A DNA stretch of 64,000 nucleotides from Amphibalanus amphitrite (taxonomy: Eukaryota; Arthropoda; Thecostraca; Balanomorpha; Balanidae): the NCBI RefSeq assembly GCF_019059575.1, contig NW_024881625.1, positions 930,001 to 994,000 on the forward strand, written 5' to 3'. The notes under the pieces are model-generated. The model ran no database searches and was not told where the DNA came from. It saw nothing but the letters and a program-made list of their open reading frames with translations. Numbering within the stretch: position 1 is the stretch's first letter; each line of letters begins with the position of its first letter. Position numbers and translations under genes: made by a program. Positions 34,058-45,239 of this stretch are shown here, in pieces.

Positions 34058-35460
34058 ACCACAGCGTGTCAAAAAATTCGGTGACAGCCATTTGCATAAA
34101 CATTATGCGCCATGCGGTCACCCTGCGCCTAAAAATTCAGCTCCCACCATGCGCTGAATTTGACGCATGCAAAATTATGCTGGATGTGCGATGAAATTTT
34201 CGGGGCAACGCCGCAATCACGCCACTTCGCATGGCATATTCGGCATAACTTGCGTTTTTTTTATCCAGTCTGGCATTTCAGTTGTGAAAGCCTGAACAGT
34301 TCAAAAGGGTTTGCTAATCCAGGGGAGTTCTGTGAAAACAAAAGTAATAGAAGAGCCATTGCAATAAATAAGAATTTAGGTACCTACCTAGGTACCTAGG
34401 TACTTACTTGTGCACAGTCACACGCATATCAGTCCCGACCCGACGTAGGTCGTTTGCTCCGCGGATCACGCACTTCTTCATCGTTATTATAGGTATTTGT
34501 TCGAACAAAAATGCCCTGATTTCGGATCAGAGCCACGGTATAAAATATGGTATACTGCCTTGCGTAAGATAAAAATGCATTTTAGCAATTGGCTACCAAA
34601 CGAGATGTCATCTGTTCAGGGCATAGCATAGGTTTACTTTCATAGACCTCATGAAAGTAGCTCATGAAACTCATCACCAATCAGCGCGACGGATTTCAAG
34701 ATTCGATTGCGGATGTTCATCCGCCGGCCGATTGCCAGAACAGACAACGAAAAATAACGCAACTGCTCGTGGTCTGCTCGCTAGTACAGGGATCCGTGCC
34801 TGATCAGTACTGCTGCAAGCTGATTGGTTAAAAACCAAAGCCTCGCCGCGGGTGGCTGTATTGTCGGATAAGAACGCATTCCTGGGATAAGAACGCATTC
34901 CTGGCATATTTTCTTTTAAAATTGCCGATAACTACGAATGGAGGCCGAAATCGGCCGTAAGGAGGTAGACAGAGAGGTTTTCGGACACGGGCTACAAGAT
35001 GGCTATCTCAGTTTCAATCCCCATGTTAAAGGTGGCCCTTTTCCTTCAAGACGCATCGAATGATATACATAATGACCTCGAGGTCACGTGACCTGAGGTC
35101 AACCTTTGACCTTGACCTTTCGAGGTCAACATATATATCATTTGATGCGGATTGACGAGAGGATCACGATGTTGCCCTTAGTTGGTTCCTATCTTGACTA
35201 ATTCGAAAGTTATTCGAGAAAAACTCTCTCCATATCTAGCGCCGCCATTTTGACTTTTTCGACCCCTGTGACGTCATCTTTGACCTGACCTGAAAATGAC
35301 CATTGTAAAAATTGTAGACCTTGTCCGTGCGTATCCGATGCCGTTTACCGCTTGTCGCTATCTTGCTTCGTTCTCGAGATCTCAGGGGGGGGACGGTCAT
35401 CCCGCATCCGCCCCCCCCCGTCGGTGCGAAGTTGGCGCAGACCCCCGTCGGTGCGCGGGT
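34058..35460. other. Repeat-rich intergenic DNA with a possible piggyBac-like right end
   Basis: A short palindromic microsatellite of GGTACCTA type lies at 34378-34408. AGGTCA/TGACCT hexamers cluster at 35075-35125 and 35280. CCCCCGTCGGTGCGCGGG-TTAA at 35443-35463 is a candidate piggyBac-type right end. No gene is supported. Confidence 0.4.
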
Positions 35461-35463
35461 TAA

Positions 35464-37200
35464 CCTTCCAGGCGGTGGGGGGGGGGGCATTATTTTTTTG
35501 TCACCCCTTTAGTTTTTTCAATATATCTCCAGAACCGCTGCGCCGATCGTCACCAAACATTCAGTACCCTCCCGTGAATACTTTTACACATGTGACTAGA
35601 AATTTTTCCGAATGCTATGATAGGTTGGCCGCTAATGACGTCGGAGTGACATCATTTCCGCCATTTTTGACCCAAAAAAGGTTTTGCGGGAAGAGCTGTC
35701 AGGCCTACAGCTTTAGAAATACAGAAAAATGCTTTTGAGATAAAAAAATGTAGAATCAACAAGGCTACAAAACTACTATCTCGGATATTTGAATTTTTTG
35801 AATTTTGCCGCCCCCCAAAAAAACTAGGTTTTTTGAATATATAGGCCAAAATATCCAAAAAGTTTTCAATTTCGAAAAACCGGAATATATGTGATAGTCT
35901 CTACCGCCTTCTATCCACAGACCGAATTTGAGATCGATACCTCTTTTGTTGGCCAAGTTATAGCGAAAAAAGTGTTAAAAATTGATGACGTCAAATTTTC
36001 AAACTCATTTTTTTAAAGCAATTCTAGACCACGTAGCGCAAAACAAAGACCACCGTTAGACTCCCCGTGACGAGCTGCATCGAATCGATACCCATTTTAT
36101 GCAAAAATATCAACTTTGAAATTTGACCTTTAATTTGACCTGACGTTGACCTGACCTCCACCAGAAAGTGACCTAAACCGTATACCTGATGGTCTTATAA
36201 CCAACATCATTGAGTTTGAAATGAAAAAAATGGCCATAAAACATGCATCGCACAACCCTAGTAGTTGGGTTCATGTGCTGACCCTTGCATTGGTGACCTG
36301 ACCTGTGACCTAACCTGTTATTATCAGTGACCTCTAATAGCAACATATGTGCTAGCCAACTGACGCCCTATCGCTGATTTTCGACAAAATGCGTTTTACT
36401 CGATGTTATAGCGCATTCCCTAGAAGACCCGTGAACGGTGACATTTTATCTTTGACCTGACCTGTGACGTCATTGGTGACCCCAAGGTCAATTAAATTCG
36501 GGTTTAGTCGACAAATTTGACAGGGCTATCGAACGCCGTTTGAATTTTACGGATCCGTCCAGTAGGTTCGGAGATATAGAGGATTCTTCATGGCTCCGAG
36601 TGGAAGATCAGGATATCTTTTCCAAGCGGGTTACTGAAAAACCGAGCGACGAAGGAGCGAGGCTTTTCTGTAACACGCGAGGAAAAGATATCAGGGAATG
36701 CCCCCCCCCCCCCCACCGCGCGGAAGGCCCACCGCCTGCCGGGATAAGCAAACATAGGTGCGCTTGACGTAAAAGTTAGTGAACTGGTTGATGATGATGG
36801 TGATAATTAAAATGCGATATTCTCCCGGATACCGCTAACTGTCTCGTCCGGAGCACAACGGAGAGCGATAAAGTTAGGTGACGGATCGGAACATTACAGA
36901 GCCGAAAAATCCAGGTAGGCGGTTTGACGTTTGTTCGTTGTTTGTAATTACTAACGAAACGACGTCCCATCACCAAAGCACTTCTTAACCCGTTTTTCAT
37001 ACCTTTCGTGATGATGTATTTATCAATGCTGACCAGACAGTGCAACATTAAATCCATCTGCAGCAGCAGTGGAACACAGTAGGTGAAGTCAGACTGTCGC
37101 GACAACCGGGACAGGCGGAACTCGTTCTAGCCCCGTATCTCGTCCAATAGTGAAATGAGCCCACCGGCTCCTAGACAAAATAAAAAAGTCGACACATGAA
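35464..37200. other. AGGTCA-rich repeat sequence, no gene
   Basis: TGACCTGACCT-type runs continue through about 36120-36490. Poly-C runs occur near 36703. Reading frames such as 36540-36767 lack any recognisable motif. The BCAS2 3' UTR probably begins just below 37227. Confidence 0.4.
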
Positions 37201-37226
37201 CACCAAATGATAAGGTCGGCGCGCAC

Positions 37227-37868
37227 TCATTCGCTTTGCACAAAGCTCATTTCGTCCTTCAGCTTTGCGAGTTCTCTCTCAAGGTTCACACACGCTTGTT
37301 CGATTTCATAGTTCTTGCTCACTAAGCCGACCCAAGTTTCTTCCAGTCTTCTCAACTCACCGCCGGCATTCTGTTGCGCCTGTTTCCTTTTCCAGTTCAC
37401 CTCTTGTATGTTCTTTTTGACATCCTGCAGCTGTTTCTGTGCATCCGACGCCATCTTGACCAGAACCTCATTGTAAATCTTCCAGGCTTCGCAACCGTGG
37501 TCCATCATCAGCTCCAGATTTTCTATCCTGGTGGCCTGGTGCTCGAGCTGAGCCATCGAGTTATCGACACACTCATTCCAGGCACTGATGTCCGTCATCT
37601 TTCCAGACGGAGGAGTGGGCAGTTCGTACCGCTTCATGCTGAGCATTTCCATGGGCTGGCGGGCGGCCAGTCGGTCAAACTCGGCACGCATCACCTCAGT
37701 CTCATACTGAGATAAATTCAAAGGCGGGAGGTGGTCCAAATAATTCTTCGTCGGGCGATAGCGACGAGTTTCTTCATCAACCAGGGCCAAAGCAGCCTCC
37801 CTCACACCCGCCTCTTCATAACCCTGATCGATGTACGGCAGGGCATCAACGACAACTTCGCCGGCCAT
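37227..37868 (-). CDS. BCAS2: Pre-mRNA-splicing factor SPF27 / BCAS2 homologue
   Basis: A core subunit of the PRP19 (NineTeen) complex, acting in the nucleus in spliceosome activation. The single coding exon gives 213 residues, slightly shorter than human BCAS2 (225). It opens [19 protein letters not shown]. Family landmarks follow: [19 protein letters not shown], a [11 protein letters not shown] segment near residue 50, [11 protein letters not shown], and a C-terminal half of heptad-like coiled coil ([20 protein letters not shown] through [15 protein letters not shown]). The start is the first ATG after an acceptor-like CTTTCACACAG (ending 37872 on the minus strand), so the 5' UTR is probably interrupted by an intron. 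The in-frame upstream extension (20 codons) is intronic and not used. No breaks were seen. Confidence 0.95.
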   Translation of the reverse strand: MAGEVVVDALPYIDQGYEEAGVREAALALVDEETRRYRPTKNYLDHLPPLNLSQYETEVMRAEFDRLAARQPMEMLSMKRYELPTPPSGKMTDISAWNECVDNSMAQLEHQATRIENLELMMDHGCEAWKIYNEVLVKMASDAQKQLQDVKKNIQEVNWKRKQAQQNAGGELRRLEETWVGLVSKNYEIEQACVNLERELAKLKDEMSFVQSE

Positions 37869-38149
37869 TTTCTGTGTGAAAGAAGAGAAGCATCTGTTAG
37901 CAAAACGGCAACACACAGCACACTGCATTCAAGGTGTCCCGAAATCGATGTGCGGTCGGTGTCGCTTGTTATACTGTCCTTCCCGAGTGTTGAAAGAATG
38001 TAATGTAACGCTATGTGAAACAAAAGTTATTTTACCGGCTCCGGCTCCAGGGGCACCTGTCTGGTCACATGATCACATGACCCCAGCGGGTGACCTGACC
38101 TCGGCCGGTACTGGCCGCGAGAGGCAAACCTTGTCCAGACAGCCAGTTC

Positions 38150-38510
38150 AGAGAGACCACATATCACCAATAGTAAGACAGCACAAGCTATCAATCCGCC
38201 ACCGTGCGGTGGCGATGGTCAAGAGAGATGGCCCATGGCCCAGCTTCAGGCTGCCAAAACACTGAACGTCAGCTTGACAATTAGGCGCTGGTTGGCCCGC
38301 AACCGTTTACGAGAGACGCTCGAAAGCCGCACATGTCAAGGGTGTAATACCGCGGTGAGTCAAATGGCAAAGCTCGTGATTTTAAGGTCGACCTTAAGAG
38401 GCTGAAGCCGCTCAACCTTAGGCTGCAGCCCTGGTCTACTGTGGTCCAGAAGTGCAGGCAGCTGGATTTCGCCAATGCCCACAATGACTTTGCCTACAGG
38501 ACTGGAGATG
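38150..38510 (+). pseudogene. Degraded Tc1/mariner-type transposase fragment
   Basis: Pieces in shifting plus-strand frames resemble the second helix-turn-helix of Tc1-like transposases (LQAAKTLNVSLTIRRWLARN, about 38240-38300). They also resemble the following linker and start of the catalytic region (a PWSTVVQKCRQLDFANAHND segment, about 38425-38480). Frameshifts and a lack of terminal repeats mark it as an old relic lying upstream of BCAS2. Confidence 0.4.
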
Positions 38511-39366
38511 CGTCCTTGGCAAGGCATCCTTTAAGCTCTCATAAGTCCCTAGCTACCCCAACTGGAATGGGACCCTCAAACTGGAATGGGACCAAAAGTA
38601 TAAAGCTGTGTACAATTGTTGTTGGATGTAGGGTGTGAAACAACTGCCCATGCAAATTTCTTGCCTCAGTAGAATTGAGAGGGGACAATTTGTATGTCCT
38701 CGGTGATGACCCTACTGGTGATAGCTTTTGATATAAAAGCTGACTTTGCAGAGGACAGCTATTGGCTAATGAATGATGAACTGCCATAGCTCTGGCAGCA
38801 TTTCTTATGACCAGCTTTTAGCCTCCATATGACAATAAACTGGGGAGCTTGCTCTGTAGGAAGTGGAATTTGAAGTAAAAGATCAGTACTTTTTAGGTGC
38901 CCAGATTGCAGACAAACCAGCTCAATACACCTGTTTGGGCATAGGAACATTTTTGAATGTGTGTGTGTGTGTGGGGGGGGGGGGGGGGCAGGCTCCCATA
39001 GGCATTGCCAGCCTTTAGTGCCAAAACCTCACCTACCCCCAAACCCATTTTCTGGTCTGACTTTGGCCACTTTATATTCGCAAACATGCCCAAAGAGGTA
39101 AGAAACGAGACAGAAATAATTATCCAACAAACAACTCTCCTAAATACCTACTGGACATGCTTAGCGTATCTTCTCGTAAATAATTTGCCAATAGAGAAAA
39201 TCCAAGCGACAGCATTTTCCCCGAGGCAGAACACAATGATAAGCTTATCAGACAATACTTACTAAAAATGGAAGACATGCATCGCAGTCAGCATTTCCTC
39301 ATTGAATCGTTATCAATCGAATATGAATCGGATAATATTGAATCGAATATGTTATTGTACTCAAAT

Positions 39367-40036
39367 CAGTCGGGCGCACTAGGGTAATTCCGTTCCATAT
39401 ATAGAAACGTTTCTATATTTGGAAACGTTTCTATATTTGAAATGTTTTTTGTTCCATATATAGAAACGCTCGTTCCATAAATAGAAACGCCAACCTTCCG
39501 GACGATTTATTTTAAAGCAAGATGCGTTATATAACTTTCTAGATGGTGGAATGCCATCTAGTGGCAACAAGGAAGCACTCGGGTGAAAATGACACATCAA
39601 TTTCGCCAAAACTTAAAACATCTATTTAGCCCAAATTAGCCAATATTCTGCCAAAAATCAGCCCAAATCGGGTTCTGGACGTCATATTTGAAGGGAAACC
39701 TTAATAGAAGTTTTTCTCTTATTCGCAATTTCTTCTACATTTTACACAAACCGGAAATCAAATCGTCGTCATTACCAAGGGCCACCATGGATTTCTTCGG
39801 GCCTCCTTGCGATTATAAACTCAAATGTTGGCTTGTCACTGGTGGAAACCGTTTTGTGCGAAATTTCGCCAGAGCTTGCGAAGATCGTCAAACAGGTGAG
39901 CATACACCTACCGTTTCCAAATATAGAAACGCAGCGTTTCCATATTTGGAACAAGCGTTTCTATATATGGAACATCGTTTCCAAATATAGAAACGTTTCT
40001 ATATATGGAACGGAATTACCCTAGTGCGCCCGACTG
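39367..40036. mobile_element. 0.67-kb DNA transposon, CAGTC ends, 4-bp target duplication (element C)
   Basis: The ends CAGTCGGGCGCACTAGGGTA and its exact inverse enclose 670 bp. AAAT lies directly outside both (39363-39366, 40037-40040). GTTCCATATATAGAAACG and variants are repeated in alternating orientation inside both ends (39392-39490, 39910-40010). About 400 bp of unrelated internal sequence remains and has no recognisable protein. This is a non-autonomous relative of element B. Confidence 0.92.
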
Positions 40037-40040
40037 AAAT

Positions 40041-41290
40041 TGTACCCGACAATTTCCTTATTGCCTTACGTTTAAACATGTAATTTCAATTACTCATATT
40101 CCTTTTAAGAATAGTTATGCATGAAGATATCAAAAAAAAAATAATTCCATGAACCACTTACCGCGTCCGACGCAACAAAACACGTGCAAAATCAACCTAA
40201 AGCATGGCATTACTCTGAACCACGGTCATTGAATACTATACTAATACTGCTCTGAAACTGAAACTATATAAATACTGCTCTGAACTCTCTGCAGAGTGGA
40301 CAATAACAGCGCCGTTCTGCGCCATTTGTTGGTTGGTGAACGCAGGGTATATTGGTGAACGTATGTCAATCTAGTAGCAGTAACATATTTCAATTTATAG
40401 ATATGTTTGTCTAAAGCAGAAAGTCGGTCTTGAAGCATTTTGCGATCAAAGACACCTATGCACTGCAAACATATCAATAAATTTTATCAATTTGATCAAT
40501 TTTAAGCCAAAAATACCTACATAACAGCACACATTGAAGCAGACATCTTTCGAGCGTATCAATCAGCTTCAGCATACAAAGGTAGGCTAGGCATAAGGCA
40601 GGTTTATATAAAATAATGCTGGTTGCTCGGTTACTCCTGAAATGCTCCATAAATGCTCTAGGCCAAAGATCTCAGTCATAGGGTCATCGAGGCAAACTGT
40701 CGTCTTCCATACGTGTGGTTGTGGATTTGGCTATTATGCACACCAAGGCGCCCTAAAACGAAAAATTCTTTATTGGGTCGATGATTTAGTTGTGCTCCAT
40801 CCAGTGTCTAGGATTGGTTTAGAAGAGCTTTTGCCCTCATTTCTGTTAATTTTCCAATTTCTGTTACTCTATATCTAACTCAGGGGGGTGACACGGCTAT
40901 TCGCGCAATGTATTAATTTATGGGCCGCGCGGGGCCTCGCGATGACGCGGCTGGAGGCAAATGCTCAGCGCGCTAGGATACTTCTGGCGGGGCGGGGCGC
41001 TGAACGGTGTGCAATGAATGGGTTATGGTCGGGCAGACAGAGATGAGGTATTGAATTTGAATTGACATCAGCAATCGGGTGGGGAAGGAGAACGTTTCTA
41101 ATCGAGCTTGGGATGGGGAAAGCCGAAAATATCGCGATCGGCTCATAGGTCAGACAGGGCCGGGTGCCGTACCATGTGTTGTATATTTAGGCTGGCAGAC
41201 AGAGATGAGTTATTGGATTTAAATTCACCTTACCATCGGTTTCTGGTGGGGTTTGAAGACGTTTTTAGTCAAGCTCGGAGTGGGGCAACC
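40041..41290. other. Intergenic, nothing recognised
   Basis: AT-rich DNA with short unassigned open frames (for example 40642-40878). No repeat boundaries or RNA genes were identified. Confidence 0.4.
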
Positions 41291-41531
41291 CACTGGCGGA
41301 TCCAGGGGAAGGCATTTGGGGCAAATGTCTTCCCCCACATTGGCAGCGCCCGAAATCGCTTTTCGAGAATCAGAGAAAACTTCACAACTTTTCTGAGGAA
41401 ATGTTGGTTAATCACACTGCACAGCAGTGCGCAAGGAATCGAAATCCGAGTTTTTTTTAAATTAATTCCGAGAAACCTTTTTGGGGTAAGCCCCCGCAGT
41501 GTCCAAGACCGCTTCCTGGATCCGCCAGTTG
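41291..41531. mobile_element. MITE with CTGGCGGATCCAGG ends
   Basis: CTGGCGGATCCAGG starting at 41293 is inverted as CCTGGATCCGCCAG ending at 41528. The ends resemble the GCGGATCCAG termini of the hAT-type MITE at 26618-26904, but no matching target duplication was found here. The interior is noncoding. Confidence 0.7.
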
Positions 41532-41598
41532 TGAATAAGTGACGGTCGATACCGAGCTTCGGCGGGACCAGGCGCTGTATACGTTGTTCTTTCAATGA

Positions 41599-41817
41599 AG
41601 AGGTGGACAGACACCTAGCCCCACATCCTACTGCTATGCCCGTGCTTCTGTGGGTGAAGCACTAAAGCATCACGGAATCCCACAGGACCTGCGAGTCGAC
41701 GAGGTGGCCGCTTTGGCCGCCGGGTACTGCAGCTCCCTGGAGTTGCCTGGGACCGATGGCAAAACAACAGCTCCGGCGGTGCCCCTATGGGCCGTAGTAA
41801 TTAGTGAATTCCTGTAA
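41599..41817 (+). CDS. Unassigned coding-like ORF fragment
   Basis: An open frame of 72 codons without an initiating ATG contains RASVGEALKHHGIPQDLRVD followed by EVAALAAGYCSSLELPGTDG, and ends with TAA. Its GC content and amino-acid composition differ from the AT-rich neighbourhood. It could be an exon, a gene relic or a transposon-protein fragment. I recognise no domain. Confidence 0.25.
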   Translation, partial: RGGQTPSPTSYCYARASVGEALKHHGIPQDLRVDEVAALAAGYCSSLELPGTDGKTTAPAVPLWAVVISEFL

Positions 41818-43830
41818 TGTAGAGATCATATCCTCAATAATCTCCATTACCATTCTATATTCCTAAACAGTATGACAGAACAATTATGCTTGCCTACGTT
41901 CAGGCATTACCTCTGATGGTCATACGCCCAGTACAACAGCATATTTACGTCTGGACAACGAGTTGCGGGGAAAAGTGCTGATTGTGTTGCAGTTTTAGGA
42001 GCCGGTGATTAGGCTGGACTTTTGGGTTACTTTTTCGTTCCGATTCATGTATTTCATAGTGTTTGGCTTTTGAATATTTTAGTTCTTTCAGATAAATATT
42101 ACTTGCCTTACAACTTTTGTAAAAACGTTTCATTTTTTATATAGCCGACGTTCAGAGTCCTAAAAATACACCAGCACTACAATCATTGTAAACAAACAAA
42201 TGGAGCACACAACTTGGCTCTGTTCCAAGGCCATTTTTTAGTTTATCTGGTGGTTTTCTTGCTCTTGTAGGTACATCGTTTTGTTGGATGTTTTGAATCC
42301 CTTAAGATTGACTTATATCATATTTAAGAAGCATGTTGACTGAAAACAATCTGAAGTATCCAGGAGGCTGACAGAGGTCCTGACTACTGAGCAATATCAA
42401 TATCAAGTTGAACAAGTTGTGAAATTTCGGTTGATAAACGCAAGTTGATCGGGCTCATATATAAGCAAGAAAAAGTAAAATTAAAAGAGCTTATTGTCCA
42501 AAAACGAGCTATAATATTGCAGACCTTGGAGCAATACTGAAGAGCACGCTGAGCAGGATCATGCCAGAAAATGTTGACTGATGAGCGCATATTGATGTAT
42601 TGGTATGAATATTGAATGGTAACTTACAGCAGCAAGATAAATTAGTGCTAACTATCAAGTTAAAATCTAGAATGAATGGACTTGGGCAGTTTTACTATGC
42701 TTACTATGCTTAGATGCTATGCAGATTGTAATGTGCATCAGTACTCAGTGTCTGGCAAATGAAACATGCAATCATTCCATTGCTACTGGAGGAGAAAGCT
42801 TGGATCACTAAATCCACTTTATGTTGATTTTGATGTTAATCATCATCACTGTATTTCTTTAAAAAAGGATTGTAGTAAAATTGTCAATGTGACAATCCAT
42901 GCAATGATGTGATCATATTATGTGTTCATAGTCATTCGTGATAGTCATTATTGGTCCAATATACAATGGCAAAGCTCTCAGTCTCAGCGTTTCTTCCTGT
43001 GGATGGCCAGCAGTGACTCAGAGCTTAGAACTTAGAAGTATTAGTTTTCTTCACAGGGCTGGGATAAAAAGTACTGAGGGTAATCTTCTTCCACCAAGGA
43101 ACTCTACTTTGACATGGTATGAGATGTAGGCACAAGTAGGTAGGTGCTCAGTTCCTATAGTCAGTAGTTGTGTATGTTTAGTCGGGTTAGCTTAGATCAG
43201 ATTGTTAGTTTTTTAATTTGCCAAATGTCCATAAAAATGTGACCTGAGCAATGAGCATACCTGAACCTGACTAACCTGACGGCTGACCTAACCTCAATCA
43301 TCACACATATTTGCATCCTACCCAAGACCTGCATGGCAGTAGCACCCAGTTATAGGTAGGTACTCACCCTAACTCAATCTTACCTGCTAACCTTAAACTT
43401 GCCAAAAGTTAGCTCACATTGCCAAGCCATGTGTCCAGGGAAACAGTCAACTGAGGAACTGGCTCATTGGGTGGCTGGTGTGAGTCTGTGCATTTAAAGT
43501 GTTTCTTCTCTGAAGCTGCTCTACACTGCTGTATGTCATGTTAGATGCTCAGAAAATGTGGGAAATGATTACTAAGCTACTTTAGTGCTTTGTTAATGCT
43601 CGAGACATGAACAAGTACAGATCCTGCAGGGTACAGCTATGAGTCAGAGTTAGGTGCTAGGTGAGTAGAGTATGTTATGTGAATGTGCTGTTCCCTGTTT
43701 GACCGTAAGTATACAAACAAGCACAGGGTCACAGTTATATTCAATCTCCACATAAACATACAACAAAAACGGCCATATAGCCTAACTCCGAACACACCAC
43801 AGATAACTTAATTGCCTTTGAAGGCACAAA
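41818..43830. other. AT-rich intergenic DNA, nothing recognised
   Basis: Apart from scattered AGGTAGG/ACCTGAC-type simple motifs near 43130-43390, no gene, RNA or element boundary could be supported. Confidence 0.4.
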
Positions 43831-44125
43831 ATGTTTTGATTAACAGGACAGGTTTACAATATATCCTCTGTCCTAGGGGGATCTTGCTGCCAAGTTGAGG
43901 TATGATGACTGAACTTCAGGATTGATCAACCTTTTCTTAGCCACTGCTTATATACGAGAAAGACCAAATGCTTGTTTGTTTTGATTTACAGGACATGTAT
44001 ACAATATATCCTTTGTCCTTGGGGGATCTTGCTGTCAAGTTGAGGTACGATGAATGAACTTCAGGATTGATCAACCTTTTCTTAGCCACTGCTTATAAAC
44101 GAGAAAGACCAAATACTTGTTTGTA
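43831..44125 (+). repeat. Tandem duplication, two ~147-bp units
   Basis: Unit 1 begins TGTTTTGATTAACAGGACAG near 43831. Unit 2 begins TGTTTTGATTTACAGGACAT near 43978. They share long blocks, including CAGGATTGATCAACCTTTTC and TTAGCCACTGCTTATA, with about ten differences, so the duplication is moderately old. Confidence 0.85.
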
Positions 44126-45025
44126 AACTGCGTTGAAAATTTAATGATCCACCTTCAATTCTGACATGAAGGCACAAATGAAATAGTTCCCTCTCCTTTT
44201 GGAATACACAAAGCAAAATATTTAATAAATTTTAGTGGATGGACAAGAGCAATTAGCATAGCTTTCCCTCAAGTTCACTTCACTTGACTTGATGAATTAC
44301 ACTGACGCTTATTATTCGCTTCATATTTTGTAACAAACGCGCTAAAACTGCAATATAACAGCACTATATGCTTCTTGACAAAATGCAATAGTATTAAAAA
44401 TTTAGCCCTGATGGCATTCGTTCTTGGTGGAAACGTAATTACAAAATATTTTGTAGTAACTATTAAATTCCGGCCGAAAACAGTGCACGGTTTAAAAAAG
44501 AATCATTCCAATGACGGTCCATTCTTGCGGTCCTGAAATCGCCACTATTTCCGGCCTCTCCAACGCAACTCGTTGTCCAGACGTAAATATGCAGTACAAC
44601 ATGTGTTGTCTGTCAAACAACAATCGACGACGGGATCCCTTCTCATCATCTCTTAAGCCATCGGTTGTCAATTCACCCACCCCGTTTCCCTAAAAATAGA
44701 CGGTCAGATTCGGCCTTTACGACCCCTCTAGATTCGCCAGAGACGGGATCAGATCGCCGTTATTGCACCCGTCGGCCGTCTTAGTGTCTTTAATACTATA
44801 TGACAGCTTCGACCACGGACGTCGGACGGGGTGATCGTTCCACGAATGTACGCACCATCCAGGCCTAGGATGCATCGAGGTTTAAAAGATTGCAGTCTGT
44901 AGATCAATCAACATAACAATGGTGGTATGCAACCACATTAAAATATCTCCCCGGCTCCCGCAACGTTCCAACGCCCCTCCGTTATGCATTCGCCTTGTGT
45001 GTCCGCCGAGCCGGCTTGCCTCCAA

Positions 45026-45033
45026 TGACGTCA
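45026..45033 (+). promoter_or_regulatory. CRE-type palindrome upstream of NELF-A
   Basis: TGACGTCA lies about 210 bp before the NELF-A start codon, in a short GC-rich stretch with CCGGCCGGCCGGCGG. The position is right for a core-promoter-proximal CREB/ATF site. Function is inferred from sequence alone. Confidence 0.4.
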
Positions 45034-45239
45034 TCGGCCGGCCGGCGGCGTTCAAGGTCAAACGGCTGGTGTCCTTACCTGGTATATAGGGCCTTGATCT
45101 AACTATAGAAAATAAGCTACTGCCATATTGACGAACGTGAATCAACGAAGCTGGAGCGAGCCAAATTGTTTTGCGCCAGTTATCCTGCAGATTCGTTCGT
45201 AGTTGGTTGTGTTTGCTGGGCGGCGGTGACCGCGGAGTC

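Noticed and set aside
22280..35463. One 13-kb piggyBac element between the two TTAA-bounded ends
   Set aside because: The interval contains unrelated elements and host exons, the ends match only over about 20 bp, and no transposase is present; two separate family fragments are simpler.
37869..37928. BCAS2 N-terminal extension by 20 codons upstream of MAGEVV
   Set aside because: It crosses an acceptor-like CTTTCACACAG and is not protein-like; the conserved start is MAGEVV.
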